A stretch of 64,000 bases of DNA from Myrica gale (lineage: Eukaryota; Streptophyta; Magnoliopsida; Fagales; Myricaceae). The stretch covers positions 7,628,501-7,692,500 of the forward strand of contig OZ005617.1 in the NCBI GenBank assembly GCA_963930655.1, given 5' to 3'. The notes beneath the pieces were generated by a model. The model was given only the letters and a program-made list of their open reading frames with translations, was not told where the DNA came from and searched no databases. The position numbers were made by a program, and so were the translations under genes. This document shows positions 1 through 13,168 of the stretch, one piece after another (positions within the stretch are counted from its first letter, which is position 1; every line of letters starts with the position of its first letter).

Positions 1-938
1 CCCTTTGTAAAGTAAGAAAGTAAATTCAAATATACCAGAGGCATTATTCAATTTCTCTCTGTTCATTACTTCTCGATCCTTTATCACTCTCCTAGCTCAC
101 ATTTCTACAAGGCGTCTGGGGTAGTCTGATTTTTGAGGCTGAAAGGAAAAGGAAAACAAACGTTAAGAAGAAAAACTTTTGTCTGTCTAAAACTGGCGTT
201 TTAGGAGTTTGTGTCTTGGTTTTTTGGTTCTATGAGGGTGCTTCTCTTAATTCAGTTTGTAGTCTTCATTACCGTGTTGTCCACATGGTTGTGGTTTCGT
301 TAATGGTGAATCACTAGTTACACAAAGAACATTCGAGCACCTAATAATTTGAGGAGTTATGCAGAGTTGCTAACATAAAAGGGGGCAATACAGATAGAAT
401 TTCATCTCTAGAGGGCAAAACATGAAGCAGCAGCGCCTTAAAGAGGCGATACCTAAGCTCTAGCTACCATCTAAGACAAATTATTCCCGCTTGGCCGAAG
501 TTTGTTAATTGTTCCCCGACAAACCCTGCACTTTGGCAAGAATCTAGATAAAGAGAATAAACTCGTGTCACGCATGGCCCCTTGAGAGAGGGCAGAGCCT
601 CTCTCTCTAGAATGCACCAAACTTGAAGGCCTTGTTTGTGTAGCCTATTATCACGCATGGCCCCTTGAAGTCGCAGCAATTGTGGAAGTTTGAGGCGCTA
701 AATCCATCAATGGTGGCCTTATAGCAGCATTTGAGTTCCCTCCCTGATCATAATGGAGTATTAATAGCTATTAATCTACTCGTATTACCCACCACAACAT
801 TCGGTACAATGACTGATTCCACCATAGATATACTGTAATTTACCTTCTGTCAAATTTCCTAGCTGATATATTTACCCCTTTCTTGCTTACCAAAACAACA
901 TTCAACCATTTCAACAATTTCAGCTATAAAGATATCAG
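1..938. other. No gene seen
   Basis: No coding region or transposon protein is recognisable here. The only structure noted is an 18-bp direct repeat (tcacgcatggccccttga) at about 569-586 and 651-668, 82 bp apart. Confidence 0.4.
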
Positions 939-1280
939 TTGAGGTTTATATTAGCATCATTTCGATACCATTCCGTATGCAAAATACGAAAAAGACGAGG
1001 CATAATTCAATCACATGTGGCAGAGTTCATCTATTATCTTGGTGGTGCTGCTGGTGCATGTGCCATTGCAATTGAGGGAAAGGAGAGAAAGAGAGAGTGC
1101 CCCTTAGAAATGTTTTATCGACCAGAGAAAGTGACTAAAGGAAGATCAATGTCATGGTACTTGGTCTGCTGCCCATCGTCAAACTTCTTCTTGCCAAAGT
1201 TCCAACCAAATAAGCTATATGGACTTCTGTTCCTCCCATATGATACGGCGTTTGAGACTCAACAAGCCATCTGCAGATGA
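939..1280 (+). other. Unassigned 113-codon open frame
   Basis: This frame encodes a Cys- and Lys-rich peptide with a short hydrophobic stretch (YYLGGAAGACAIAIEG). I do not recognise a family. No splice-site context, TATA box or neighbouring exon supports it. The following stretch to about 2480 is AT-rich with no further coding signal. It may be a chance frame or a single exon of a decayed gene. Confidence 0.12.
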
Positions 1281-2479
1281 CTAATCTCTTTTTTTTTTTT
1301 CTTGGCGCAGATGACTACTCTCTCCACATGATATCAGTCTCTCGCATCCTCACAAAACTGATCAAAGAAATATCTTATCCTTGAGCCTTCTCTACCCAGT
1401 TAGTGACATATGTCACTCTGCTGTTGAGGGGTCCAATTAATTACATAGGGATTGCGATTGCGGTAATAAGGAACAATTACTCCATTATTCCACTGTTATA
1501 GTTTTGCAGATGACAGTTGCAGATCAGAGCGTTGTCCTTGAAAACTGACGGGCATAAAAGAAGCCGGCCCAAAGAGACATGAGCCCATATATGCTATTAA
1601 GGGCCTCAGAAAGATCCTTGACCCAAATACATGATTAAGGGCCCCGGCCCCCAAGTCAGGGAAGAAAGGAGCAGACGAATAAGGTGACAAATAGATGTTG
1701 CATATATAGATCCTCCCATAATTGCCTCAGGGCTAACCCCAATCAGGTAATGAGGTAAAAGCTTAAATACAGAAATATGATGTTGGAAAATTAAATTGAA
1801 TATATGTACTGCATAGTTTGGATAGATATACCTCCAAAATAATTGACCAAGCGTTTGTGTAAAAGAAAAGACATTTTAGAGTGAAAGGGTTCTTCTAGCC
1901 AATTCCTAACCTTAGAGCCCTATAGATGGAATATATAGACTTCATTTTATAGGCTAGGCTAGAACTCCTAATCAGAGATTTACTGCATTATTCCTCCCAT
2001 CCAAGAAATAAAATTCTATGTAAATTTAAATTTTCAAAACTAGTATTTGATAGGAATAGAATTCAAAGAACTCATAATTTAAATTCAAACTTTATACGTG
2101 AGATATGTGGGCCACCTTTAAGGAAATATTCAAAATATTTTACATTCTTCCACATGGTCCACATAACACGTAAATTACTAATGGATGATTGAAACTTTTG
2201 CATGACCATTATTTTATTCATTCCAACTACTTATGAAAACACTCTCACTTAAATAAAGAATACTATGCACAGATCAAGGTGGTAAGACTCTTACGAAGAG
2301 ATTATTCTCTTCTATGTATCACAATACAAAACACCTACATGAGTACTTTATGAATGGACTTTCAATAAGTCATCCGGGTCCAAAATGTGTCCCTATGGAT
2401 AAACAAATAATCATGTATGTGCACAAATAACCTTATTTCTCAGAAAGAGAAACTGCATGTCTAATTAGAACAATCAAAG

Positions 2480-3160
2480 AGAAATAAACTCTACTCACAC
2501 TAGATCAACAAGCCCGTGTGCTCTACATGAACTCTAAACTTCTTTACCAGTAATCCTTTTGTCATGGCATTATCTATCATCAAATCGGTGTTTGTATGCT
2601 AAATAGACACCTCATGTCTCTTTATATTCTCTCTCACATTTAGATACTTGATGTTGATATGCTTACTTCTGCTTCCACTTTACTATTCTTTGAAAAGAAC
2701 ACTGCAGTCGAGTTGTCGTAGAAGATCATGATAGGTCTCGCTATTGAATCGATGATCTTGAGACCAATGATAAGTTTCTTAACCATTGCACATGTGTACT
2801 AGCTTCATAGCAATCAATAAATTATGTCTCCATGGTAGACGTAGAAACCAAAGTCTGCTTACTACTTTTCAGGACATAGCTCATTCCGCAAGAGGAAACA
2901 TTTAACTTGAAGTTGATTTCTTGGTGTCAGCATATCTGGCATAATCTCTATGAATAACCAATTACCTCCAAATGATCAGTATGCATGTAGGTCAATCTGC
3001 TACTCTTGATTCCTTGCAAGTAATGCATGACTTTCTTTGCAGCATTCCAATGTTTCAAACCAGGGTTACTTTGATATCTATCCAAAATTCCTACTGCCAA
3101 ACTTATGTCAGGTCTAGTGTAAACTTGCGCATATAACAGATCTAACAGCAGATACATATG
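2480..3160 (-). pseudogene. Ty1/Copia pol relic (RT end to RNase H)
   Basis: The minus-strand reading 3157-2948 matches the end of Copia reverse transcriptase and the start of RNase H. Typical landmarks are YTRPDISLAVGILDRYQSNP followed by HWNAAKKVMHYLQGI. The sequence downstream on the minus strand, to about 2480, continues as diverged RNase H with stops and frameshifts. No LTRs are recognisable around it and no gag or integrase is adjacent, so this is a fragment of a formerly larger element. The family assignment is secure; the left limit is approximate. Confidence 0.75.
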
Positions 3161-3167
3161 AAATATT

Positions 3168-3300
3168 TTGGCTTAAATGCACCCCATGCCCCTGTGGTTT
3201 GCTTGAGTTGAAGATATGCCCCTATGGTAAACAAATTTATTTTAATACCCCTAAAGTAAATCTTTCTTCCACAAAATGCCCCTTTGTCCACTCCCTGTTT
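3168..3300. repeat. MULE-like terminal sequence (candidate left end)
   Basis: This stretch is rich in the phrases 'cccctgtggttt', 'gcccctatggta' and 'acccctaaagtaa', a style often seen at ends of Mutator-like elements in plant genomes. It lies 5' of a MULE transposase relic (4662-5814) and could be its left end. I did not find the matching inverted end on the right, so the assignment is inference. Confidence 0.3.
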
Positions 3301-4240
3301 AAAAATCTAATCGGAATTGGTGTCGTGGTACCAATGAACACATCAACACAAATAACTTGACCCCACGTGTCCTATGGGTCCACTGTTGCTTGGTCATTTA
3401 CCAAGTCAGTTGCCACGTCACTTTTTTATCCAAATGGTAGTGACACATCGGTAAAAAAAACTTTAATTCGTGATAAGTTGAATGGCATCGTTCAACTTAT
3501 CCTTTCTCCCCCCTCACGATTCCCTTAGACATTTTTCCCTCAATTCATCCTCCCTCGCCTGGATAGAGAACGCAACCCTAAATTGTGTTAGGCATTTTCC
3601 CCCCAATTCGAAGACAACAAGCTACTACGCAAAAAAGGAAGACAGCAAGCCGAAGCACTATGTTGGAAGAGAAGAAGCCTATGATTTCCATGAGATTCTA
3701 TTGCACTTTGACACTTACGTGTGGTCCCCCTTTCTAATATGGAAATGAGCTAAAAGTTAAAGATTAGCCAAATGTTGTCCCTCTATCTACTATCGCCCCC
3801 ATGTGTTGTTATTTTTTATTCATGACTGGAGGGCCCCATTTGCATGATGGTGTTGGTTTGGCAGTGAAATTTAAGGTCAGGGTGTGAATGTTGTTTGTCT
3901 TACATTTAGTTGTTATAGAATATCTCCATATGGTCCCCATTTTATGGGCAACATTCTTAATTGCTTTGTATGAGTCATAACATGACCAACTTAGATTGTA
4001 ACATTAGTCCCCCTTTAATATCGATTAATACACTAACATATTTCATTGCACTTGACAGTGCTTCCCATTCCTAAATGGATTTAACTCCCTTGAGCATAAA
4101 AATGGGCTTACTATCTGTAATAAATAAGGTGGATAGCTGCAGTTTTAAAACAAATTTAGAAGGTTTGAGTCATATTATTCAAGATTTTGTAATATTTTTT
4201 CAGAGGTCCAAAAAAAGTACAAGAATGCCAAAGTAAGTCA

Positions 4241-4505
4241 TGTTGGGTTTTGTGCACAATCAGGATTCTGATGATTTCAATAAATGGATCAAGTTTATAA
4301 AATGAACATCTTTAAAGACAAAGTCGTTTTGATGAAAGAGTCAAAGACTTGCAGAAAGAAGATGAAGGTGCAAGGAACTCAAAAGTGAAATTTCAAGACC
4401 TTAGGGTATAAACCTTGTAACTCGTAGTTTCACTTTTGACAAGAATTATGAATCATACTTGCATATCTTTCAAAACTTGCATAAACCGTTTTATGTACAA
4501 CCATT
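4241..4505 (+). mobile_element. LTR fragment, same family as the element at 54819-59223
   Basis: The segment begins TGTTGGGTTTTGTGCACAAT and continues with the same order of words as the minus-strand reading of the LTRs at 54819-56050 and 58370-59223. Shared words include 'aataaatgga', 'catctttaaagacaaag', 'caagaccttagggtata' and 'gcatatctttcaaaac'. Similarity fades after about 4505, so only the first ~265 bp of the LTR is present. It lies just upstream of the MULE transposase frame, which suggests insertion into, or next to, that older element. Confidence 0.7.
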
Positions 4506-4661
4506 AATTCCATTCTATTTTTTATTACAAGAAGTCTAATGTCATTGTAGTCCTGACAAACTTATTACACTGGAGGCGAGATTGATCACATAGGCAACCT
4601 TGACTCAGATTATCTCTCACTGGTGGTTCTTAAGAAATTCGTGAGCAAGAAGATGTGATAA

Positions 4662-5814
4662 TTGAACGTTGAGAAATTCGCCTATAAGTTTTGCCATGAT
4701 GAGGCGAAGCCATTCACATATTTGACGAGAGACGATGATGTGAGGAAGTTGCTAGATATTCTAGTGCAAAGAAGGCAAGACAAATTGCACTTATATGTGG
4801 TGCATTCGGTTGATATCCCATCTTTTGAGGTGACAGTTGATGATTTGGATGATGATGGTCATGGAGGTGGGGAACATATGGATGAAGATGGGGTTGAGGA
4901 TGGTGATGATGACCCTACGGATAATGTTGAGTGTTGCTGCTGGTCAGGTAGAAGATGAGGATGTTGTTGAGGTTTTTGGTGATTTTGAAGATGTTGGTAA
5001 AGGACGCAAATGAGGATATGTTCCCAATCTCGTACGTGGTTTGCGAGAATGAGTGCAGGGCGTCATGGGTATGGTTTCTGAAAACTTTGATTGACGATGT
5101 TGGTACCTTTGATCCTTGTCAATGTGTATTTATCTTGCTGTCAAAAAGTTTGTCTATTTGGATTCATAAGTACGTTGGATTTCTCATGTATTCCCTAACC
5201 AAACACAATATCTATGCTTGTTACTTCTTTTCAGGGATTACTTGATGCCTTTGATATTCTACTGCCATAAACGGAGCATCGATATTGCATTAAGCATCTA
5301 CATGCAAATATGAAGTTGCATAAATGGAAATGACAAGCGTACAAGGAGGTGCTATGGAAATGTGCAAAAGCTGCTAATGTTGTTGATTTTGAGAAACACA
5401 TTAAAGAAATGGAAGCATTGAGCGGGGATGCACACTATTATCTCACACTAATTCCTCCCAAGGCACAGTCCCTTCAACACTTTTATTTTCACTCTTATAC
5501 TAAATAAATTGACATTAATTGTTTATCTTAACAAAATTTTATAACTCTTGTAGGCATGGTCTTGTCATGCTTTCTCCACGCATTGTAAGAGTGATATGCT
5601 TCTGAATAATATTGCGGAGACCTTAAAGTCTTGGGTAGTTGAAGCTAGAGATAAATCTTTGTTGAGTATGATAGAGATTATTCGGCGTATGTTGAATAAT
5701 CGATTTTGCCAGAAGCGAGATGAGATTGCATATGCAACTTTTGAAATTTGTCCTCGAATACAAGAAAAGTTGGAGAAAAATAAGGAGCTTGGAAGCCACT
5801 TCATTTGTAGATGA
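4662..5814 (+). pseudogene. MULE (MuDR-type) transposase relic
   Basis: Three successive plus-strand frames together resemble a plant Mutator-like transposase. The first (4662-4958) has the N-terminal region of these proteins, ending in HLYVVHSVDIP and a long acidic run. The second (4955-5245) has the core around the catalytic domain, FPISYVVCENECRASWVWFL. Between about 5265 and 5440 is the following block ('EHRYCIKHLHAN' style, interrupted by a stop). The third (5596-5814) has KSDMLLNNIAETLKSWVVEA and a charged region. Frame changes and stops show that it is inactive. The CCHC/SWIM end is not clearly visible, and terminal inverted repeats were not paired. Confidence 0.8.
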
Positions 5815-6299
5815 GGAGGAAGTTCTTCGTTCGCTTCGAGCTGCTGCTAAGCACCACCTTCTCCAACCATCGAATGAACAGCTGGGGTTAGGGACGAAGC
5901 TTGTTCCATTTACAGTGACACATCTATAGGCAACACCTTATCAACAACATCCATATTTAGCTTCTGTGTGGCATGAACTCGTTTTGATCTCGGATTCGAG
6001 TTACCAACACATGAACAACAATTATCTGGCATGGGTATTGGCACGGCTCCAAAAAAGCGCCGACTCGGTGGAGTAGGAGTCCTATTAGCAATGGAGTAGA
6101 AAGGATGCTATAGTCAGGATACATACGTGAATTGACGGACAATGAGCTTTGACCGATGTTCGCTTCACCCTGCACCGATGGTGTTGAATACCTATTTAGA
6201 CCGATATTCTCTCCTGGCTGCACAATGTGTGTTGAATAGCTACTCAGGATGACGAGAGTGGTGTTGGGACTATCAGGATTGACCATGTTGTTCTGTGTC

Positions 6300-8140
6300 T
6301 ATATTTCTTTGTTAACGTAACATATGTGCTCGTTAACTCCCATTTAATGCAGAAGCTTAATGGGTATCAATTGCGGTGTTTGGGAAGATGGATTCACATC
6401 AAGTTAATGTGATTGAGTTATTAGGTCTAGCTATAATACCCTTTTGTAAGGCTAATAACCGTCAGTTTGTCGAAGTGCAACAATATTACTAACGAAATAA
6501 GTCTTAAAACCTGTACTGGTGTGCATAGCAAATAGACAAGTGATCAGCATGTGTCGTTGCTGATATTTTATAATTTAAATTTAAATTTTATTGAGATGGT
6601 AAGCTTACATTTATTAACATAAATTTAAGAATTAAATTTAAACTTTAGTAACATTACAAAGATTATCTCTAAGAGATTTTCGATAACTACTTGGTGATAT
6701 GCTAAGTTTACATCTAGTAACATTAATTTAAAATTTAGTAAAACTATTATGATTATCGAGGGAGATTTAAATTTGTGCTTTTCATTTACTATGACATAGT
6801 TGTTGGCATATTCAGTCGTCTGACTTATTTGTTAATATTGAATTTGCTATGAAATAGTCGTTGTAATCACAGAAGGAAGGGGCCCACCTCCCCCTCCATA
6901 TTATTTGAAAAAATTTCCATTTTAAGCTTGATAGTTATTAGAATAACTGTACTTCATATTTATGGTCTCGTCTTATATATTTAACAAAACTTCATTGTAG
7001 ATATAGTTAACGCAGGGAGTGCATGTCTTCTGTGGAGCAATGAAAATAGACATATATAATAGCAAAAAAAACCTTCTTCCCACTTGTACAAAATCCCAAC
7101 ATGGCAGGAAAAGTTAATTGAATTTAAGCTAAGCATTTAAGCTATTTTATTTAGTCGAATTGCATAGAGCTTGGTGATGTAAAAAGTAGTTTGTAATAAC
7201 AATTATGTTATCAGTATATAAAACAGAGTCATTGGTAATTAAAGTGGAAAATGAGACAAAGACAAAGAGAGTAGTCCCATCAATTCTAATGAAAAACCTT
7301 AGCAGCGTTACAAATTAATGTGGACGAGAATGTGACTTTTTAACACATAAATTATATATCGTTACCATGGTTTAGTGGCCTACTCTTAATTTTTTTTTCT
7401 AATCTTTATCTTTTTCAAGAAAGAGGACAAAATTTCGAATTGCTGTAGGTGTAGGATTTGCAGAAAGACAGAAATTTGGGTTTCTGTACAATCTCTAAGT
7501 TGTCTTCTATTTTTAACTTTGAACAACACAATGGAGTCATGGATAAAATGAACAACAATTTTTTTTTTATTCAGGAACAAACTACTTTTCGTACATCTAA
7601 GAAACTTGTGATTTACATATATTGTAGTATTTCTACTAGTGTTTGGTACTGAGAAAATTTTAAAACCACAAACAAACTGCTCTTGCCTGCAACACCACTC
7701 AATTTATGACTTCTGTTATCAGTACACAATTTGTATTCTCTCATTCTCAATTTGATGCTCTTACGGAACTTAACTTTCAAAGTTTAACAGAGTACCCATT
7801 GGTTGATACTAACTCACAAGACAACCAATAATTTCAAATTAACCATAGGACACAAAGTTATCATGCTCTTCTTTTCTTAACATATTTCATAAACTATGGG
7901 AACTCAGAATAAGGAAGATATCGTCCCTAAGGATGTTGACACATCTTTTAGAAGTTATAACATCAAGCTAAAATAAAGGACAAACATAACAGCTAAAAAA
8001 TTAGGAAGAAGGGGCACTAGTTGCACCTAGATTCCCTTTGAACAAAGCTCAAATACAAACTACTTGGACTAATGAGTTTTTACATAAAACTAAATAAATA
8101 AGAAACCAGCCAAATCTCTGCCACATGAAGCACAATAACC
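6300..8140. other. Gene-free AT-rich stretch
   Basis: No coding pattern, RNA gene or recognisable transposon protein is visible. The short open frames on both strands around 7386-7652 overlap each other on opposite strands and look like chance frames in low-complexity DNA. Confidence 0.5.
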
Positions 8141-8436
8141 AATCAAACATCAAGCTCTTCAAACCGCACTCTCCTCTCATCATCATCCATGAGCAGAAAC
8201 AACTTTTGCTCGTACTCACATAAGAAAGTCTTGCACCCCTTTAGGAATTGCTTACGCTCGCCATAACGCACAACACTTCTAAGCAAACCGACACATTGAC
8301 TATATGAGTCAGTCAAGAATTTACCTGCAGACTCTCCAACACAACAATCTTCCGGTGGCTTCTGAGTGGCGACCCAATCAATGAGAATTTCATTTTGTTT
8401 ATATGCAGCATTGACGAAGCAATGCATGACAGTCTG

Positions 8437-11400
8437 TGTGAGACCCCGAACTATGCTTTTTTTATTTTCCTATGTATTCGTTTGAATTAACTCAAGGGGG
8501 CCATATTTTTGGCCAACGTATGACCTAAGTTTAATGTTTATGATACATTAACTTTATTATGAAATTTCATTTTAAGATTTTCTGAGATAATTTCTTTATC
8601 ACTGTGATAGTTTATTAGTAAGATTTTATTACTATTTTACCATTTTCTTATTATATTCCATAATTCATGAAATTAAATAAGTGATAAGCTAGAAGAGTTT
8701 ATTAGAGAGATAAACTTTTGTGATTATCAAGAGATAAGTTAAAGTGTTTATCTATGATAAGTTATGGTGTTGATATAGATAAGTTGATAAGTTGTTGGTG
8801 ATAAGCTAATGTGCAAATATATTGTGATAAGTGGTAAAATAAAAGAAAAGAAAAGAAAAGTGAAATGAAGATGAGAAAGTGAAATGGCAAGAGTTTTACG
8901 TGAAGGGCAAGAAGAGAGACTTCTAGAGTCTAGGAGATGGAGATTCACGTGAGTGGCTTAGCTTGGAGACAAAGAAATGAAGTGAAAGTGAAAGTGAAAA
9001 GACAAGGATCATGTCACCACCCATAGCACTTATGGCCATAGGCATTATTGACAAAGTTTTTCCCCTTTTCTCACATCTTAGACTAGATTCATTTTCACCC
9101 TTTTTGCATTTCACTCTTCACCGTATATCTCTCCCTCACTACATGTTCAGTTCACTCCTCACTCATCCTTGTCCTTCACGCATAAACATCAACTTCACTT
9201 CTCTCCATTTCAGTTGCTTTTCCTTTTCCCTTGACCGAATACTTCTCCTTGCTGCCTGCTCTCTTTTTCTTGTGACCGAAGCTCACCCTCTTTGCTCAAG
9301 CTTGCTTTCCTTCTCCTTGGTTGGATATATCTCTTCACTCAGCTCATTCTCCCTTTGGCAGAAACACCCCATTTCAGCTTGCCCTTGTTTTCTTCAAGCT
9401 TTTTCCAACAGTTGTTCTTTTCCTTTTCCCTCACTTCAAACTTCCATCTCAGCACCTATTAAACACCCATCTCAGCCCTTGAAGCCATTCTAGTGAGAGG
9501 AACCGAAAGCTGAAGGGTAGTGAAGCTTTTGGTGAAAGCCGAGTGCTTTAGTTGGAGGTTGAGGTAGATTTTGTTTTGCACGTGCTGTTTTAGTTGTTTT
9601 CATCCATAATTTCTAACCTTAGATACTTTTATGCTAGGTGCTCTCCTCTCTAATCAAGCTTGTGTTCAGCACCAAGGTAAGTAGAGTTGGTATTTTGGTT
9701 GGATTTGCTATTTTTGGCCGTGTGCCTTGTGCTCTTTTGTCTTGTATATACATGCATGAGTAGATCTGATTAGGTTGGGTCTGTTGAGGTTATTGTGGTC
9801 TGGAGGAAGGGATTAATTGGAGAATTGAGTAAATTTCGGCTTGAGGAATTATCATGCATGTTGGTATAATGTGTGGATTTGGTCATATTCTTCTAGATTT
9901 GCATGCATGAGATGGTTGTTGGCTAAGAGGCTTGGATATGGAAATCTAGTTAAGGATTGAGCGGTTTGGAATTAGAAACCCTAAACATCTTATGTTAAGA
10001 GGGTGCCTCGGGTTGGTATGTATATGAAGATTCGTTTAGGCATGTATTAGGGTGTGTGGAATGGTCTTTGGTCAGTAGAATCAACCTAGGGATCATGTTT
10101 AGGTTGTTGGAATATGAAGATTTTAGTACTTTGTTTTTAGGTATCATCGCACTCGACTAGCGTCCGTCAGGCGCTCGAGCGGCCTTAAGGAAATATGGTG
10201 GGCAGTGTCTTGCCGTCTGACCAACGCTCGACAGGTGCTCAAGCGAGGGTTGATGGAAGTTGGACAGTGAGTTGGCGCTTGACCAGTGCTCGACAGGAGC
10301 TCGAGCGGGTCTTGTTAAATCTCATATATGTTGAATTTGGAGTTTCAATTGAAGTCTTGTGAGCTCTCGCATTAAGGATAGTTGATTAATCTTAGTTATG
10401 GAGTCATTGAGGTTAGGATGCGAGGATTTCAGAATAGGTTGAAATCATTGATGTTTGAGAAGTACTAGTGTACCTAGTTGATTGAGTATCGTATAGTGAT
10501 CCCTTTAACAATCATATCGGAGTTGTTGATGCTATGTTTAATTGCACTTCTTCATTGGTTTTTCAAAAACTAGTTAAATAATCTTTTGTAAACAAAATAG
10601 TACTCTCAAGATATGTACTTTTGGAAAACCTAATAATTTAAAGTATTTCCTTTGTATGCCTATGAAATTGATTTCCTAGACATCTAAGTGTAGTAATTGA
10701 ATCGCTTGTAGGCGAAGCACTGTCTCATTTTCAAGAGGAGCAAGGTAAGTGGAAGTAAGTGGATTGTAAGTATAAACTTACATTTTTGTAAAACTGGAAT
10801 GATACACTGCATAGTTTTACATGAGCAAGCATGACATGACACGAGCATTGCATAATTTTCTAAAGAGACTTTTATGCAATGATATATGAGAAGCTTTATG
10901 ATAAGACAAGTCAGTTAAGGGCTCTGGTCGGTACTGTACCATCAAGATGGACTCCTATACCGAAGGACGAATGCGAGAAGGTTGGGTGAATCCTAAGAGG
11001 CTGTGCAACCACACTGAAGGACAATGAGAAGTTGTGGGCCTCCAAGGGTCGTATCTAGCCACCAGGCCTGAGGCCACTTCAAGGGCTAGTTCGACCAAAT
11101 GAAATGTCCCCAAGGGTAAGGGAGACAGTTCCGATGGGAATGCACAACCCTGAATTTAGGGGTTAAATGGAGCGTAAGTAGCCCACAAGTCAAGAAGGAA
11201 TTACTTTTCAAGGGCCATGAGCCAATTTTCAAGAACAAGAACAAGTTTTACGATCAAGAGCATATGCATAACCATGAGACATACATGTGCATCAAGATTT
11301 ACGATCTCTCATGACATTCAAGTTCAAGTTTTAAATATCATGTTTTCAAGTTATGTTTATCCCTTACTGAGTTTTTTGACTTACGTTTTTAAAACTGTAT

Positions 11401-11710
11401 CATTCCAGATGCCTCAGGTGAAAGAAGTCAAGAAGACTATCTGACCTAGAAGAAAAATGCTTATGTGTTTTGTTGTTGTGACCTGATCGATGTGATCTGT
11501 CACCTGTTTATGTGTTATTCATGTAATGTGGATTATAAGATACAATGCTTAATTGAAGACCTTTATGGAATTATGTTGTTATGTTTTTGGCCCGTCTCTC
11601 TCTCGATCCTATGTTCTTTCCGCTGTATGTTTAAGGATGTTCGCCAGAGCTTTGCTCGGGATTGGTTGCTACTGTCACGGTCCCTTCGGGAGGGCGTTCG
11701 GGGCGTGACA
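8437..11710. mobile_element. Solo LTR, 3,274 bp, probably Ty3/Gypsy, with GTCTG target duplication
   Basis: The unit starts TGTGAGACCCCGAAC and ends GTTCGGGGCGTGACA, which are near-perfect inverted ends with canonical TG..CA. It is flanked by identical GTCTG at 8432-8436 and 11711-11715. The Myb/SANT-like frame outside resumes on both sides. No gag, pol or second LTR is present, so a solo LTR left by recombination is the simplest reading. LTRs this long are known in Tat/Ogre-type Gypsy elements; lineage placement is inference. The 160-codon frame at 9011-9493 inside it resembles no known protein. Confidence 0.8.
10150..10312 (+). repeat. Three-copy ~61-bp repeat inside the solo LTR
   Basis: A motif of the form 'tgaccagcgctcgacaggcgctcgagcg' occurs in three diverged copies, starting near 10154, 10216 and 10277. 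This gives a period of about 61-62 bp in GC-richer sequence than its surroundings. Confidence 0.65.
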
Positions 11711-13168
11711 GTCTGGGCATCATTCTTATTCGCCCTATTTGTTCTTTTCCCGCGCATCATGCTGGAAGATCCATTGCTTGCACGTTCCCTTGACCGCGTG
11801 CTAGTGGAGTAAGGTTGTGGTATGTGCTATCCCGTCACATTCTCCTTTTGCATGGACACAACTAGTGGAGTGACACCGATATTTAGATTGTTCAGGATGT
11901 CTTCCAAATCTCGCTCGCCATCGGTGTTCATCGGACTTTTAGTACACGCATGATGCAGCAACTTCGTGGTTATTGTCTTATAGAACATAAGCCCTATTAT
12001 TTGGCAATTGGCAAGTCCCTTCCTTCGAAATGGCTTTGCATTGGGCTAGGCATTAGTAAATAAGACATTAACATTAACCAATTTGTACAAAAACGGTTGT
12101 GGTAAAAAAGACAAACATGATATGCATTATTGTTCACCAGAAGATAGGTCTGCCACTATTGTGCCAAGTCTTGTACGGTGTTCGATACCGGATCCCAGCC
12201 TAAACTCATATCATGATGCAATAGGTCATAGAACTGTCGGTACTGCCCCTTCATTCACTTGTACTTATCTTTGCACTACTGGGTAGGCTTTTGTTTGCAG
12301 TAACTTGTTGGAGTTGTCCTGCTATAGTGGGCCATTGAATGGCATGCACAGAGCTAGGCTCAATGTGAGATTCGTTGATTCTCTGGAGTAGAAGATGAAG
12401 GAACGTTTGCTCAAGTGAATGATTCCACTTGTCATCAGTACTCATCTACATAAAAAAGAATATTTTCTTTGAATCATGCATCACAGATTAGTGGTCTAAG
12501 ACAATATTTATGATCGCTTTTGAAAATTCCCCATAGTTATGATCACTTCTGAAAATTCCACTATGGTCTAAGACACACTCGCCTTTCTGATCAGTGATGG
12601 CCGTAATTGTTGCACTGTAGGGGATCGGTCTCTTGGTACTCCATAGGTTGTAACGTTGGCCAATAAATGGCATTGGACAGTGTTGTGCAAAAGAAACAAA
12701 AGCAATGAATTAGGTACGTAAACAAACAAGAGAAAAGAGAAATTCTCAAAATCATGTCATGTGAAAGTTTGAAAATACTTTTAGGAAAAGGTCATCCACG
12801 TTTGCACATTGAAAAGCCAAATACTTATACAGAGATGTGATTTGTGTAACCGAATGGGAATAAAACATTTTTGGCTAAAATACAAACTTGGCCACAGATC
12901 GGGTTGTTATAACAAACTATTTGTGGAATCTCTTGTTAGATATGCTGAGGTAGAAATGTTAGTATTATTATGTTGAGAATATCAAGGTGATGAGATTGTG
13001 GAGGACAAACACGACTAAATTGGGGCTCAACTTAGAGTTTTCTATTAAAAACACAAAACATTAAAATGACTTAGCATCCAAACAAATTCAGATTTAATGC
13101 ATAAATCATCTAACATATTATCGAGATTGAACAACCCAAACATAAGCATTAAAAATATCACTTTAAAA

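Larger units (their letters stand above)
8143..12445 (-). pseudogene. Myb/SANT-like (Harbinger-partner type) gene relic, split by a solo LTR
   Basis: Reading leftwards, 12445-12290 encodes a Myb/SANT-like DNA-binding start (DKWNHSLEQTFLHLLLQRIN). About 12250-12100 encodes the typical next block, with LGWDPVSNTVQDLAQ and WQTYL. About 11818-11716 encodes a Ser/Arg-rich linker. After the 3,274-bp insertion the same frame resumes at 8431 and runs to a stop at 8143 (HCFVNAAYKQNEILIDWV through DDERRVRFEELDV). Proteins of this type are partners of PIF/Harbinger transposases or domesticated derivatives; the function here is inference. In-frame stops in the middle block show decay. Exon limits are not defined. 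Confidence 0.6.

Noticed and set aside
9011-9493. 160-codon plus-strand frame as a gene
   Set aside because: It is inside the solo LTR, of low complexity (Ser/Phe/Leu) and matches no known protein.
12083-12110. 'gtacaaaaacggttg' as the partner of the CACTA-like end at 14141
   Set aside because: It lacks the CACTA start and pairs in only about 13 bases.
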